DNA from: Mycobacterium colombiense
GTDB lineage: Bacteria; Actinomycetota; Actinomycetes; Mycobacteriales; Mycobacteriaceae
Direction of reading: 5' to 3'
Length of the DNA stretch: 64,000 bases
NCBI RefSeq assembly: GCF_003284975.1
Contig: NZ_QMEU01000003.1
Coordinates: forward strand, 80,897-144,896
Shown here: positions 1 through 7,890 of the stretch, piece after piece
Layout: every line of letters starts with the position of its first letter
How positions within the stretch are numbered: the first letter of the stretch is position 1
Notes under the pieces: model-generated
Told to the model about the DNA's origin: nothing
Databases searched by the model: none
The model's input: only the letters and a program-made list of their open reading frames with translations
Program-made: the position numbers and the translations under genes

Positions 1-561
1 ATGACCGGCTATCCGACGTTCGCGGAGGAGTTCTTCGACGGTGTGCGCGTGCCAGCCGCCAACCTGGTGGGCGCCGAGGGGGACGGCTGGACGGTCGGCA
101 AGGCGCTGCTCGACGCCGAGCGGTCGAACATCACCAGGGCGGCCCAGGCGCAACGCTATCTCGACGAGCTGATCGACTGGTGCCACGCGCAGAAGGGCTC
201 GGCGCATGATCCCTTGTCCGATCCGGCCAACCGCATCGCGCTGGCCCGCGCCGTCGAACGCGTCGAGGTGGGCCGCGCCCTGTCCTATCGGGTCGCCCAC
301 CTGCAGGCCGCCGGTGAGCTGGACCCCGCGCTGCCGTCGTTGTCGAAGCTTTATCACTCCGAATTGACCGCCGAGCTACGCGGACTCGGGGCCCAGATCC
401 TGGGTCCGGGAGGCGAACTCATGCCCGATGACCCTGACGCGGTGCTCGACGGGCACTTCTCCGAAGGTTTGTTGCTGTCGGTGCTGCACACGATTGGCGG
501 TGGCACCAGCGAGATCCAGCGCGATCTGATCTCGACGGTCGGGTTGGGAATGCCGCGCTGA
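1..561 (+). CDS. Acyl-CoA dehydrogenase, C-terminal part (5' end outside window)
   Basis: This is the C-terminal 186 residues of a FadE-type flavoenzyme that oxidises an acyl-CoA to the 2,3-enoyl-CoA. The visible part has the end of the middle beta domain (FFDGVRVPAANLVG, then the GDGW turn) and the helical FAD/CoA domain, closing with GGGTSEIQRDLISTVGLGMP, the usual C-terminal signature. A full family member is about 380-400 residues, so roughly half the gene lies to the left; the ATG at base 1 is probably internal. It runs convergently into the crotonase operon with only 2 bp between the stop codons. Substrate unknown; family assignment is firm. Confidence 0.9.
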   Translation: MTGYPTFAEEFFDGVRVPAANLVGAEGDGWTVGKALLDAERSNITRAAQAQRYLDELIDWCHAQKGSAHDPLSDPANRIALARAVERVEVGRALSYRVAHLQAAGELDPALPSLSKLYHSELTAELRGLGAQILGPGGELMPDDPDAVLDGHFSEGLLLSVLHTIGGGTSEIQRDLISTVGLGMPR

Positions 562-563
562 CG

Positions 564-1334
564 TCAGGAGTAGGCGGCTCGTCCTTCGGCGGCCGCCGAA
601 CGTTGTTGCGCCACGGTCGCCATCGCCAGCTCGAGCGGATGGAAGGCGGCGAGCTGGGCGGCCTCGGCGGAATTGATCAGCCGCTTGGTCATTTCGACCG
701 CCCCGGCGTCGGCCCGGGAGAGTTCGTCAGCGATGGACAGGGCGCGGTTGACGGCGGATCCGGGTTCGACGATCTCGGTCACCAGCCCGAGCTGCTCGGC
801 CTGGCTGGCCGGCAGTCGTGTTCCTCGTAGCAGTAACGAGGCAGCGCGGTTGCGGCCTAGCTGTTGCGTTAAGCGCCAGGCCAATCCGCCGTCGGGCACC
901 ACCGCACGCGCGACGAACGGGGCGGCAAAGAATGCGTCGGAAGCGCACACGACGAGGTCGCACGCCAGCGCCAAGCTCCAGCCGAGGCCGACGGCCGCAC
1001 CCTCGACTGCTGCGATCGTCGGTACTGGCACAGCTTTGAGTTGTTCCATCACGCGTTGGGCGTGCTCGACGCGGCCGGCAGGGCCCAACGGACCATCGCC
1101 GCGTGCCGGCCCTGTCTTCAAATCCCCACCGGCGCAGAAGAAGTCTCCGGCGCCGGCTAACACCAACGCGCGGTCGCCGTACGCAACCACTCCGCCGAGC
1201 GCGATCGACAGCTCGGTCCAGGTTTCGTAGCACAAGGCGTTGCGCTGGTGTGGTCGATTGAGGAGAAGGACGGCGATGCCGTCCTTGTCTTCGCGGCGAA
1301 TCAGCTGAGCATCCGCGCCGGTGTCGTTCTCCAT
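564..1334 (-). CDS. Crotonase-fold protein (enoyl-CoA hydratase/isomerase family), noncanonical active site
   Basis: A 256-residue crotonase-superfamily protein with the oxyanion-hole segments FFCAGGDLK (near residue 65) and AAVEGAAVGLGWSLALACDL (near 110-128). Aligned by eye with rat enoyl-CoA hydratase, the two catalytic glutamates (144 and 164) are Ser (in GLGWS) and Phe (in AAPFVARA), so ordinary hydration is unlikely; isomerase, hydrolase or retro-Claisen chemistry is possible. An Asp is present in PDGG downstream. It is the last gene of a minus-strand operon of E1, lipoyl protein and three crotonases, with 10 bp to the preceding gene. ATG start. Function beyond the fold is inferred. Confidence 0.88.
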   Translation of the reverse strand: MENDTGADAQLIRREDKDGIAVLLLNRPHQRNALCYETWTELSIALGGVVAYGDRALVLAGAGDFFCAGGDLKTGPARGDGPLGPAGRVEHAQRVMEQLKAVPVPTIAAVEGAAVGLGWSLALACDLVVCASDAFFAAPFVARAVVPDGGLAWRLTQQLGRNRAASLLLRGTRLPASQAEQLGLVTEIVEPGSAVNRALSIADELSRADAGAVEMTKRLINSAEAAQLAAFHPLELAMATVAQQRSAAAEGRAAYS

Positions 1335-1344
1335 CGGATCGCCC

Positions 1345-2142
1345 TTACCGGCCGAGGAACTTGTCGATGGCGGCCCGGTGCTCGGGCGTGGTGAAACATT
1401 CTGTCTCGGCGGAGATCCCGTATTCGAGGATGCCGGTGATCGCGCGCTGGGCGTGCAGGTTCAGCGTGCGCTTGGTGTCCTGCACGGCCCTCGGAGGCAA
1501 CGCGGCCAGCCGGTGGGCGATCGACAGCCCCTCCTGCTTGATCTCCGCGTGCGGCACCACCCGGTTGGCCAAGCCCAACTCGACGGCCTTTTCGGCCTTG
1601 ATGCGTTCGCCGAGCATCAGATATTCCTTGGCTTTCAACAGGCTCATCAACAGCGGCCACAGCACCGAACCTCCGTCGCCGGCGACCAGTCCGCTCGCGA
1701 CATGAGTGTCGGCGAAGAAAGCCCGCTCGGACATCAGGACGATGTCGCACAGCACGGCGATGCTGCACCCGAAGCCGACCGCGGGCCCGTTGACGGCCGC
1801 GACCACGGGCAGCGGAAAGTCGATCATGTCGCGCACGATGCGGCGTGCGTCGCGCATCCCGGCGCGCCGTGTCACCGGGTTGTTGACGTGGGTTTCCAAC
1901 CACTCCACCAGGTTTCCGCCGGCGGAGAAGTAGTCCCCCGTACCGGTGATCAGCACCGCGCGCGCGTCGGGGTCCTCGGCCAGCGCGGTCCACAGCCGGG
2001 TGAAGGCAGTGTGCATCCTGTTGTTGACCGCGTTGGCGTCGTCGGGATTGTTCAGCGTCACGATCCGGACCGGACCGTCGGTGGCGACGAGGATCTCCTC
2101 GCACCCGGTCAGTTCCGATGTGCCGTGCGGTAGCTCGGTCAT
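1345..2142 (-). CDS. Crotonase-fold protein (enoyl-CoA hydratase/isomerase family), noncanonical active site
   Basis: 265 residues, crotonase superfamily. The CoA-binding/oxyanion-hole motifs are YFSAGGNLVEW and VVAAVNGPAVGFGCSIAVLCD. At the positions of the hydratase glutamates it has Ser (GFGCS) and, by eye, His (FADTH), so it is not a standard hydratase. A DGG segment (GLVAGDGG) follows, as in its downstream neighbour, so the two may be paralogues. It starts 6 bp after the upstream crotonase stops, which indicates one transcript. ATG start chosen because it fits that spacing and gives a full-length N-terminus. Confidence 0.88.
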   Translation of the reverse strand: MTELPHGTSELTGCEEILVATDGPVRIVTLNNPDDANAVNNRMHTAFTRLWTALAEDPDARAVLITGTGDYFSAGGNLVEWLETHVNNPVTRRAGMRDARRIVRDMIDFPLPVVAAVNGPAVGFGCSIAVLCDIVLMSERAFFADTHVASGLVAGDGGSVLWPLLMSLLKAKEYLMLGERIKAEKAVELGLANRVVPHAEIKQEGLSIAHRLAALPPRAVQDTKRTLNLHAQRAITGILEYGISAETECFTTPEHRAAIDKFLGR

Positions 2143-2148
2143 GGGTGG

Positions 2149-3000
2149 TCAGCCATCCTCTTGCGGCGACAGCCACGCCGCTCGTCTGGTCTGAACGAAC
2201 GCGTCTCGATCGCGGCTGACCGCCCAAGCCGGAGGTCGCTTCTGCAGGAACGCCGTAAAGGCCTCGATCTGCTCGGCGGTGCCGATCGACGACCAGTAGC
2301 CGGTCACATCCACGGGTGGCAGCGCCCGCGCCATCTCACGCTTGACGGCTGCGCGGGCGGCGGGTCCGGTCTTGCGGACTCGCTCGAGCAGGGCATCGAC
2401 CTCCGACTCGAGGGAGTCGTGCGCGACGACCTTGCCGACCAGCCCGAGACGCTCGGCCTCCTGCGCGTCGACCCAATCATTGCCGTAGATCAGGTGATTG
2501 GCGCGCAGCGTGCCGAGGCGTTGCGGTAATCGGGCGGCAACAAACGCCTCGTACACGCCGCGGGTGAGGTCCGGGACGCGGAATCGGGCGCGATCGGAGG
2601 CGATGACGAGATCAGCGAACAACGTCATCACCAAGCCGCCACCCATGGCGATGCCGTTCACGGCGCAGACGACGAGTTTCGGTATCTTGCCGAGCGTTTC
2701 GAATGGTGTGCCGTCGTAAGACTCGGTGAACGCGTCCCACCCGCGGTCGGGATTCTGCACGGCGTTCATGTCGCCGCCCGCACAGAAGACGTCGCCCGTC
2801 CCAGTGATCACCAGGAAGTTCAGGTCCGGCTCGTCGGCGACGATCATCGCGGCCCGTTTGATTCCGTGATAGCCATCCGCGGTGACGGCGTTCTTCTTCT
2901 CCGGTCGGTTGATGGTGACGGTCAGGGTGTCGCCGTCGATCCTGCCGTTGAGCTCGGCGGCGCAGAGGTCGACGTCGACGGAGTTCGGCAGCGCGTTCAC
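2149..3000 (-). CDS. Crotonase-fold protein (enoyl-CoA hydratase/isomerase family), noncanonical active site
   Basis: 283 residues. Motifs VFCAGGDMNAVQ and VVCAVNGIAMGGGLVMTLFAD identify a crotonase with the two oxyanion-hole loops. The Glu144 equivalent is Val and the Glu164 equivalent is Asp (RFRVPD), a third variant of the active site within one operon. The GTG start overlaps the TGA of the lipoyl-domain gene by the GTGA arrangement, so translation is probably coupled. CoA-ester chemistry downstream of the E1/lipoyl pair is likely, but the reaction is unknown. Confidence 0.87.
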   Translation of the reverse strand: MNALPNSVDVDLCAAELNGRIDGDTLTVTINRPEKKNAVTADGYHGIKRAAMIVADEPDLNFLVITGTGDVFCAGGDMNAVQNPDRGWDAFTESYDGTPFETLGKIPKLVVCAVNGIAMGGGLVMTLFADLVIASDRARFRVPDLTRGVYEAFVAARLPQRLGTLRANHLIYGNDWVDAQEAERLGLVGKVVAHDSLESEVDALLERVRKTGPAARAAVKREMARALPPVDVTGYWSSIGTAEQIEAFTAFLQKRPPAWAVSRDRDAFVQTRRAAWLSPQEDG

Positions 3001-3230
3001 TGTGCCTCGATCACGGCGAGCAGTTCGCCGACGTCATAGGTCGTCCCGGCGCTGACCTTCCACCTGACGATGCCGCTGGCCGGCGCTTCGATGTCCATTT
3101 CGACCTTGTCGGTGGCGATCTGGTACAGCGCATCGCCCTCGGAGACGTGGGCGCCGTCCGCCACGTAGAGCTCCGTCACCTCCGCCTCGGTGATCGCGTC
3201 GCCCGGCTTCGGCATCCGCACCTGGATCAC
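2997..3230 (-). CDS. Stand-alone lipoyl (biotinyl/lipoyl attachment) domain protein
   Basis: A 77-residue protein made of a single lipoyl domain: it begins VIQVRMPKPGDAITEAEV, has the lipoylation hairpin ATDKVEMDIEAP with the modified Lys at residue 42, and ends with the second half-repeat (GIVRWKVSAG...VGELLAVIEAQ). Normal E2 subunits carry this domain ahead of a subunit-binding and an acyltransferase domain; both are absent. The GTG start is chosen because AGGAGG lies 5 nt upstream and it forms a GTGA overlap with the E1 stop. It probably serves as a swinging arm for the fused E1 upstream; the acyltransferase and E3 must be encoded elsewhere. A biotin carrier is less likely because the usual MKM context is absent. 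Confidence 0.88.
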   Translation of the reverse strand: MIQVRMPKPGDAITEAEVTELYVADGAHVSEGDALYQIATDKVEMDIEAPASGIVRWKVSAGTTYDVGELLAVIEAQ

Positions 3231-5245
3231 GCGATCCTCCTGACGGCTTCGACGAGTCGCGTGGCGTCGGGACGGCAGGCGGCTTCCAGATTCGCCGCCC
3301 GCGGGATGGGCGAGTACGTTCCGGCCACGCGCTGAATCGGGCTCGCCAGCACGCCGAAGAGCTCTGCCCCGACGGCCGCGGCGATTTCTGCTCCCGGGCC
3401 ACAGAACCCGACCGATTCGTGGGCGACGACAAGCCGACGGGTTTTGCGGACGGATTCGACGACGGTGGCCAGATCCAACGGCACCAGGGTGCGGAGATCG
3501 ACCACCTCCACCGAAACGCCTTCGGCGGCAAGCTGTTCGGCGGCGGTCAGCGCGGCGTGCACGAGGCTGCCGTAGGTGCAGATCGTGACGTCGGTTCCGG
3601 CGCGTTTGACGTCGGCCTGACCGAGCGGGATCACGTAGTCGGCTGTCGGCACGGGCCCCTTGCCGCCGCCGTAGTAGAGCTTCATCGACTCGATGAACAG
3701 GCAGGGATCGTCCTCGGCCAGGCAGGCGTTGAGCAGCCCGACAGCGTCGGCGGCGGTGCTGGGCCACACGACCTTGATGCCCGGTGTGTGCATCGCCCAC
3801 GCCTCGAAGGCCTGGGAGTGCTGCGGGCCGGCCGCCGTGCCGACCATGGCGCGGATGACAACCGGGGCGCCCTGCCGTCCGCCGGACATGTAGCGAATCT
3901 TGGCCGCGTGGTTGGCGATCTGGTCCATGGCCACGCCGAGGAAGTCCATGAACATCAGCTCCGCCACCGGCCGCAGACCGCCCAGAGCCGCACCGATCGC
4001 GGCGCCGATGATCGAGGATTCCGCGATGGGGGTGTCACGCACCCGCAGGCTGCCGTACTTGGTGGACAGCCCCGCGGTGACCTTGAACATGCCGCCCGAC
4101 GGGTCGGCGATGTCCTCCCCGAGCAGCACGATCGAATCGTCAGCCGCCATCGCGCGATCCAGAGTGCGGTGGATCGCCTGCACGAGGCCGAGGGTCTCCG
4201 TTTCGCCCTGCGGAATCGCGGCGCGCTCTGTCGTCGGTGCCGCCAGCTCGGTGCCGTGGGCGCCAAACACGTCGCGGGTCAGTTCGTCATCGCCGGGGGG
4301 CTCGGCGTCGCGCGCGGCGGTGAAGGCCACGTCGATCTCGGCAACCAGGTCCGAATCGATGCGGTCCAGGTCGGCCTCACGTGCCAGACCCGCGTCGATG
4401 AGCCGCCGCCGATACCGCCCGAACGGCGGGTCGGCACGCTTGGCGGCCAGCTCGTCGGGGTCGGCGTAGAGCATCTGGTCGCCGAAGTAGTGCCCCTGCA
4501 GGCGGTAGGCGACGGCCTCCACGAACGACGGCCCGGCCCCGGAGCGAGCCCGCTCGGCCGCCTCGGCCACTGCCCGGTAGACCGCGTGGGGGTCCGTCCC
4601 GTCGACCGTGACGCCGGGCATCGCGTAGCCCGCGGCGCGGTCGGACAATCGCGGTGTGCGGGTGTAGCCGGCGACCGGGGAGCATTCGGCCCACGCGTTG
4701 TTCTGGCAGAAGAACACCACCGGAAGCGCCCACAGCGCCGCCATGTTCATGGCCTCGTGGACGTAGCCGATGCTGGTGGCCCCGTCGCCGAAGCTCACCA
4801 GCACCGCGCGATCGCTGCCCTTGGCGGCCTCCGCCAGTGCGATCCCGTTCGCGATCAGGGGGCCGGCGCCCACGATGCCGGTGGTCCAGGCGATGCCATG
4901 CTCGGGGTCGTAAATGCCCATGGCGCCGGCCTTGCCCTTCGACAACCCGCTGCCGCGGCCCAAGATCTCGGCGAAGTACCCGGGTAGGTCAATGCCCTTG
5001 GCCACCACGTCGCCGAGTCCGCGGTAAGTGGTGACCAGTTGATCCGTGCCGGACAGGGCGAGCGCGGCCCCGGCCGACATCGCCTCCTGACCGTCCACCG
5101 GCCAGTAGCTCATCGCGATTTCACCGGAGGACAGCCCTTTTTGGACGCGCTGGTCGCTGTGGTGCACCTTGCTCATCAGGCGGTACAACTCGATGGCACG
5201 GTCGCTGCTTGGGGCCTGGGTTCGGTTATCTACCTGCGTGGCCAT
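3227..5245 (-). CDS. TPP-dependent 2-oxo acid dehydrogenase E1, fused alpha and beta subunits
   Basis: 672 residues in one chain. The alpha part (about 1-330) carries the thiamine-diphosphate motif GDGATSIG...NN (residues 153-183). The beta part (about 350-672) has LGEDIADPSGGMFKVT, RVRDTPIAESSIIGAAIGAA and the C-terminal transketolase-like domain (VDLRTLVPLD). This is the branched-chain/acetoin-dehydrogenase type of E1, which decarboxylates a 2-oxo substrate and reductively acylates a lipoyl arm. Translation probably starts at the ATG preceded by AAGGAGGG; the reading frame extends further upstream but crosses the promoter. First gene of an operon with the lipoyl protein and three crotonases, divergent from the serine hydrolase. 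Substrate unknown. Confidence 0.9.
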   Translation of the reverse strand: MATQVDNRTQAPSSDRAIELYRLMSKVHHSDQRVQKGLSSGEIAMSYWPVDGQEAMSAGAALALSGTDQLVTTYRGLGDVVAKGIDLPGYFAEILGRGSGLSKGKAGAMGIYDPEHGIAWTTGIVGAGPLIANGIALAEAAKGSDRAVLVSFGDGATSIGYVHEAMNMAALWALPVVFFCQNNAWAECSPVAGYTRTPRLSDRAAGYAMPGVTVDGTDPHAVYRAVAEAAERARSGAGPSFVEAVAYRLQGHYFGDQMLYADPDELAAKRADPPFGRYRRRLIDAGLAREADLDRIDSDLVAEIDVAFTAARDAEPPGDDELTRDVFGAHGTELAAPTTERAAIPQGETETLGLVQAIHRTLDRAMAADDSIVLLGEDIADPSGGMFKVTAGLSTKYGSLRVRDTPIAESSIIGAAIGAALGGLRPVAELMFMDFLGVAMDQIANHAAKIRYMSGGRQGAPVVIRAMVGTAAGPQHSQAFEAWAMHTPGIKVVWPSTAADAVGLLNACLAEDDPCLFIESMKLYYGGGKGPVPTADYVIPLGQADVKRAGTDVTICTYGSLVHAALTAAEQLAAEGVSVEVVDLRTLVPLDLATVVESVRKTRRLVVAHESVGFCGPGAEIAAAVGAELFGVLASPIQRVAGTYSPIPRAANLEAACRPDATRLVEAVRRIA

Positions 5246-5357
5246 CACCCCTCCTTTGCGATGCGCACTCGCCGACGAGCATACAATACAATATGACGAT
5301 ATTTGTTCAGTCGTCCGATGGCGGCTCGCTTGACGAACGAGGGGAACTCCGATTGCC
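5246..5357. promoter_or_regulatory. Divergent promoter region with AT-rich palindrome
   Basis: The 112 bp between the E1 operon and the serine hydrolase must hold both promoters. It has an AT-rich patch unusual for this DNA, including a perfect 5-4-5 inverted repeat AATAT-gacg-ATATT at 5290-5303, followed by TTTGTTCAGTCG. The 8-mer GACGATAT here recurs in inverted orientation in the divergent promoter at 11691-11700. A repressor site is plausible but unproven. Confidence 0.4.
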
Positions 5358-6632
5358 ATGCCCGAGCGACTAGCCCTGCAAGCCGGTGACGGTCTGCCCG
5401 CCCATGTGCACGGTGCAGCCGACCCACGATTCGCCTGCGCAGTGAAGACCTTTGCCAAGCTTTTTCCCGGCCCGCGATATGGCGGTGGGGCGCTGTCCGT
5501 ATATGTTGATGGGGAACCCGTCGTCGACGTGTGGACCGGCTGGTCGGATCGTGACGGCACGGTGCCCTGGTCCGCGGACACCGGGGCGATGGTCTTCTCC
5601 GCGGGCAAGGGAGTGGCCTCGACGGTCCTGCACCGGCTCGCCGACCGTGGGTTGCTCTCCTACGACGTCCCGATCGCGCAGTACTGGCCCGAGTTCGGCG
5701 CCAACGGGAAGTCCGAGATCACCGTGCGTGACATGTTGCGTCACACGACGGGTCTGTCCCGGCTCGGTGCCATCACCACCGAGCAGTTGCTCGATCACCG
5801 GTTCATGGAAGAGCGACTGGCCGCGGCACCGCTTGACCGCCTCGCCGGCCGGGCGGCCTATCACGCGTTCACTTTTGGCTGGTTGGCATCCGGATTGGCC
5901 CGCGCGGTCACCGGCAAGGGCATGCGGGAGCTGTTCCGCACGGAGATCGCGCGACCACTGGACACCGACGGTATTCATCTGGGGCGGCCGCCGGCCGACG
6001 CGCCCACCAAGGCCGCCCAAACGATGTTCCCGCAACGCTTCTCGGGCGGTGCGGTGCTCGGCCGGGTGATTTCCACGATGGCCAAACTGCCGGTTCCGGG
6101 TCCGCTCGGTGCGACCTACGTACCCGGCATCACCTCCCTGCTGCAGGGCGACATGGCGCTGCTGGACAGCGAGGTGCCCGCGGTGAACGCGGTGGTGACC
6201 GCACGGGGGCTGGCCAAGATGTACGGGGCGCTCACCAACGACGGAAGTATCGATGGACAGCGATTCCTGTCGGAGGAATTGGTCGCGTCGCTGACGGGCA
6301 GGCGCAGTTTCCGGCCGGACCTGAACGTCTTCTTCCCGATGTCCTTTCACCTGGGCTACCACGGATCACCGGTGCCGGGCCTGCTGCGGGGCTTCGGGCA
6401 TGCCGGTCTTGGCGGGACCATCGGCTGGGCCGACCCGATTACCAAGAGCTCGTTCGGCTTCGTGCACAACCGGCTGCTGACCCCGATGGTCGCCGACCAA
6501 CTCCTCTTCGTGCCCCTGCTGATACCGCTGCAGCGTTCCGTCAACGAGGCGCACGGCAGTGGGCTTGTCACCGTAGCCCGTTTCGGTGCAAGATTTTCCG
6601 ACCGGGTGCGCACCGAAACCGCCGGCCGCTGA
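5358..6632 (+). CDS. Serine hydrolase of the beta-lactamase / class C esterase family (EstB-like)
   Basis: 424 residues. The nucleophile motif S-x-x-K is SAGK at 81-84, followed by VRDMLRHTTGLSRL, the typical second helix. A Tyr-containing element (AAYHAFTFGWLASGLARAVTGK) sits where class C enzymes have YxN. HAGLGGTIGWADP near the C-terminus is the KTG-box equivalent. No signal peptide is visible, so it is probably cytosolic; such mycobacterial proteins act on esters or small amides rather than on penicillins. ATG start follows GAGGGGAA. Divergent from the E1 operon, so it may release a substrate for that pathway. Could equally be a lipase/esterase of the LipL/LipD type. Confidence 0.85.
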   Translation: MPERLALQAGDGLPAHVHGAADPRFACAVKTFAKLFPGPRYGGGALSVYVDGEPVVDVWTGWSDRDGTVPWSADTGAMVFSAGKGVASTVLHRLADRGLLSYDVPIAQYWPEFGANGKSEITVRDMLRHTTGLSRLGAITTEQLLDHRFMEERLAAAPLDRLAGRAAYHAFTFGWLASGLARAVTGKGMRELFRTEIARPLDTDGIHLGRPPADAPTKAAQTMFPQRFSGGAVLGRVISTMAKLPVPGPLGATYVPGITSLLQGDMALLDSEVPAVNAVVTARGLAKMYGALTNDGSIDGQRFLSEELVASLTGRRSFRPDLNVFFPMSFHLGYHGSPVPGLLRGFGHAGLGGTIGWADPITKSSFGFVHNRLLTPMVADQLLFVPLLIPLQRSVNEAHGSGLVTVARFGARFSDRVRTETAGR

Positions 6633-6664
6633 ACCGCAAACCTCCGGCCGGTACGCGAACGCAG

Positions 6665-7106
6665 ATGGATCTCTCGCGGGCAGTTCCCCATGCGGAGATT
6701 GAGGCGTTGTCTCGCCGGTATGCGGCGGCGCTCGATCGCCGCGACCGCGACGCGCTGCTCGCGGTGTTCGTGCCCGACGCCTCCGTGCTCGTCGAAAGGC
6801 CGGGGCGCGAACCGAAAACGATGACGGGTCACGACGAGATCCAACGGATCATTGGCATCGTCGCGCGCTGGCCGCGCACGGCCCACCTCATCGGCCAAGC
6901 ACTCTATGTCGTCGAGGAGAAGTCGGCTATCGACGAAATCTACTGCACCGCAACCACTTTCGCGACGGCGAACCGAGCGGCCACAACCACGTCATGCACA
7001 TCCGCTACCTGGACAAATACTCGCTCGACGGTGAGGGTCGGTGGCGGATCGCGCACCCCGGGTCGTCGTCGAAGCGACCGAAGACCGGCGCGCGTCGATC
7101 GGCTAG
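6665..7106 (+). pseudogene. SnoaL/NTF2-like protein gene broken by two frameshifts
   Basis: Frame 1 encodes a typical SnoaL N-terminus (HAEIEALSRRYAAALDRRDRDALLAVFVPDASVLVE ... in pieces) up to about 6950. Continuity then moves to another frame (FRDGEPSGHNHVMHIRYLD, then GEGRWRIAH) and again at the CCCC run at 7056-7059 to a third (RVVVEATEDRRASIG, stop at 7104-7106). Two single-base deletions explain this. The repaired product would be about 148 residues, normal for the family. Either a recently inactivated gene or two sequencing errors. The stop overlaps the converging NTF2 gene. Confidence 0.75.
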
Positions 7107-7498
7107 GGCGCGCGGATCGACTCGAGCTGCGCGAGCAGCATCCGGTCGAAGTAACACCGTTCCAACACCAGATCGGGCCCGCGAAAGCCGAACACGTTGA
7201 CGCTCAACATGTCGAGCGGCGTGTCAGGTGCAGTCGTCCGGGTCTCCACGACCAGGCCGTCGTCGCCATGGTAGATCGCCTCGGCGGCGTAACGCAGCAT
7301 GGGCAGATCCGCCCACTGCCGCAACAGCATCGCGCGGACGGCCTCGTCGCCGTCGAAAACGGTTCCGGTGGGGATGATCTCGTAGCGCGGGTGGGTGAAG
7401 GTGGCCATCGCCGCCTCCAGATCGCGCGCATTCTCGGCCGCGACGTGGCGGAGCACGAGCTCTTCGCGGGCGTGCCGCAGCCCGGGATCAGGACTCAC
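7103..7498 (-). CDS. NTF2/SnoaL-like small protein
   Basis: 131 residues with the cone-shaped NTF2 fold pattern: an N-terminal helix (REELVLRHVAAENARDLEAAMATF), then HPRYEIIPTGTVFDGDEAVRAMLL and beta strands ending CYFDRMLLAQLESI. Such proteins include ketosteroid-isomerase-like and dehydratase/cyclase enzymes. The GTG start overlaps the stop of the DUF35 gene (GTGA), making it the last member of a tightly coupled five-gene operon that begins at 11619. Actual activity unknown; an isomerase or dehydratase step on the pathway intermediate is a reasonable guess. Confidence 0.83.
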   Translation of the reverse strand: MSPDPGLRHAREELVLRHVAAENARDLEAAMATFTHPRYEIIPTGTVFDGDEAVRAMLLRQWADLPMLRYAAEAIYHGDDGLVVETRTTAPDTPLDMLSVNVFGFRGPDLVLERCYFDRMLLAQLESIRAP

Positions 7499-7890
7499 TT
7501 CGGCTCGAAGACAGCGAGGTTGCGGCCGTCCTCGAGCGGCACCCACGCCAGCCTGACGCGGTCACCGACCGAGGGAGGGGGGCCGAAGACGTTGGACATC
7601 ATGCGGACACCTTCGTCCAGATCGACCAGCACCACCGAATACGGCACCTTGTCGGCGAGGGCGGGAAGCGCGGCGCGGTGGTGCACGCTGACCGCATGGA
7701 CGACTCCGTCGCCGCTCAGCTTCTCCCACACCAGCGACGACCCGCCGCAGTGCGGGCAGACGAACCGCGGGTACCAGACGAGCCGCGCGCACGATTCGCA
7801 TCGTTGGGCCGTCAACTCGTGACGGCGGGTCGCGTCCCAGAACGGCGCGGACACCGGGCTGGGCTGCGGGACAGGCAGCGTATCGGTCAC
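7495..7890 (-). CDS. DUF35 OB-fold / zinc-ribbon acyl-CoA-associated protein
   Basis: 131 residues. The N-terminal rubredoxin-like zinc ribbon CESCARLVWYPRFVCPHCGG has all four cysteines (C-x2-C ... C-x2-C); an OB-fold follows (KLSGDGVVHAVSVHHRA ... VGDRVRLAW). DUF35 proteins pair with thiolase-like partners; in steroid side-chain degradation the Ltp2/ChsH2-DUF35 pair is a retro-aldolase. Here the gene sits directly after a thiolase-like gene with a GTGA overlap, the same pairing. GTG start chosen for that overlap. Probably a required subunit or acyl-CoA-binding module of the thiolase-like enzyme. Confidence 0.9.
   Translation of the reverse strand: MTDTLPVPQPSPVSAPFWDATRRHELTAQRCESCARLVWYPRFVCPHCGGSSLVWEKLSGDGVVHAVSVHHRAALPALADKVPYSVVLVDLDEGVRMMSNVFGPPPSVGDRVRLAWVPLEDGRNLAVFEPK

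Noticed and set aside
3419..4987. A 522-codon plus-strand frame opposite the E1 gene
   Set aside because: Antisense shadow with repetitive Gly/His/Arg composition and no domain; E1 on the other strand is clear.
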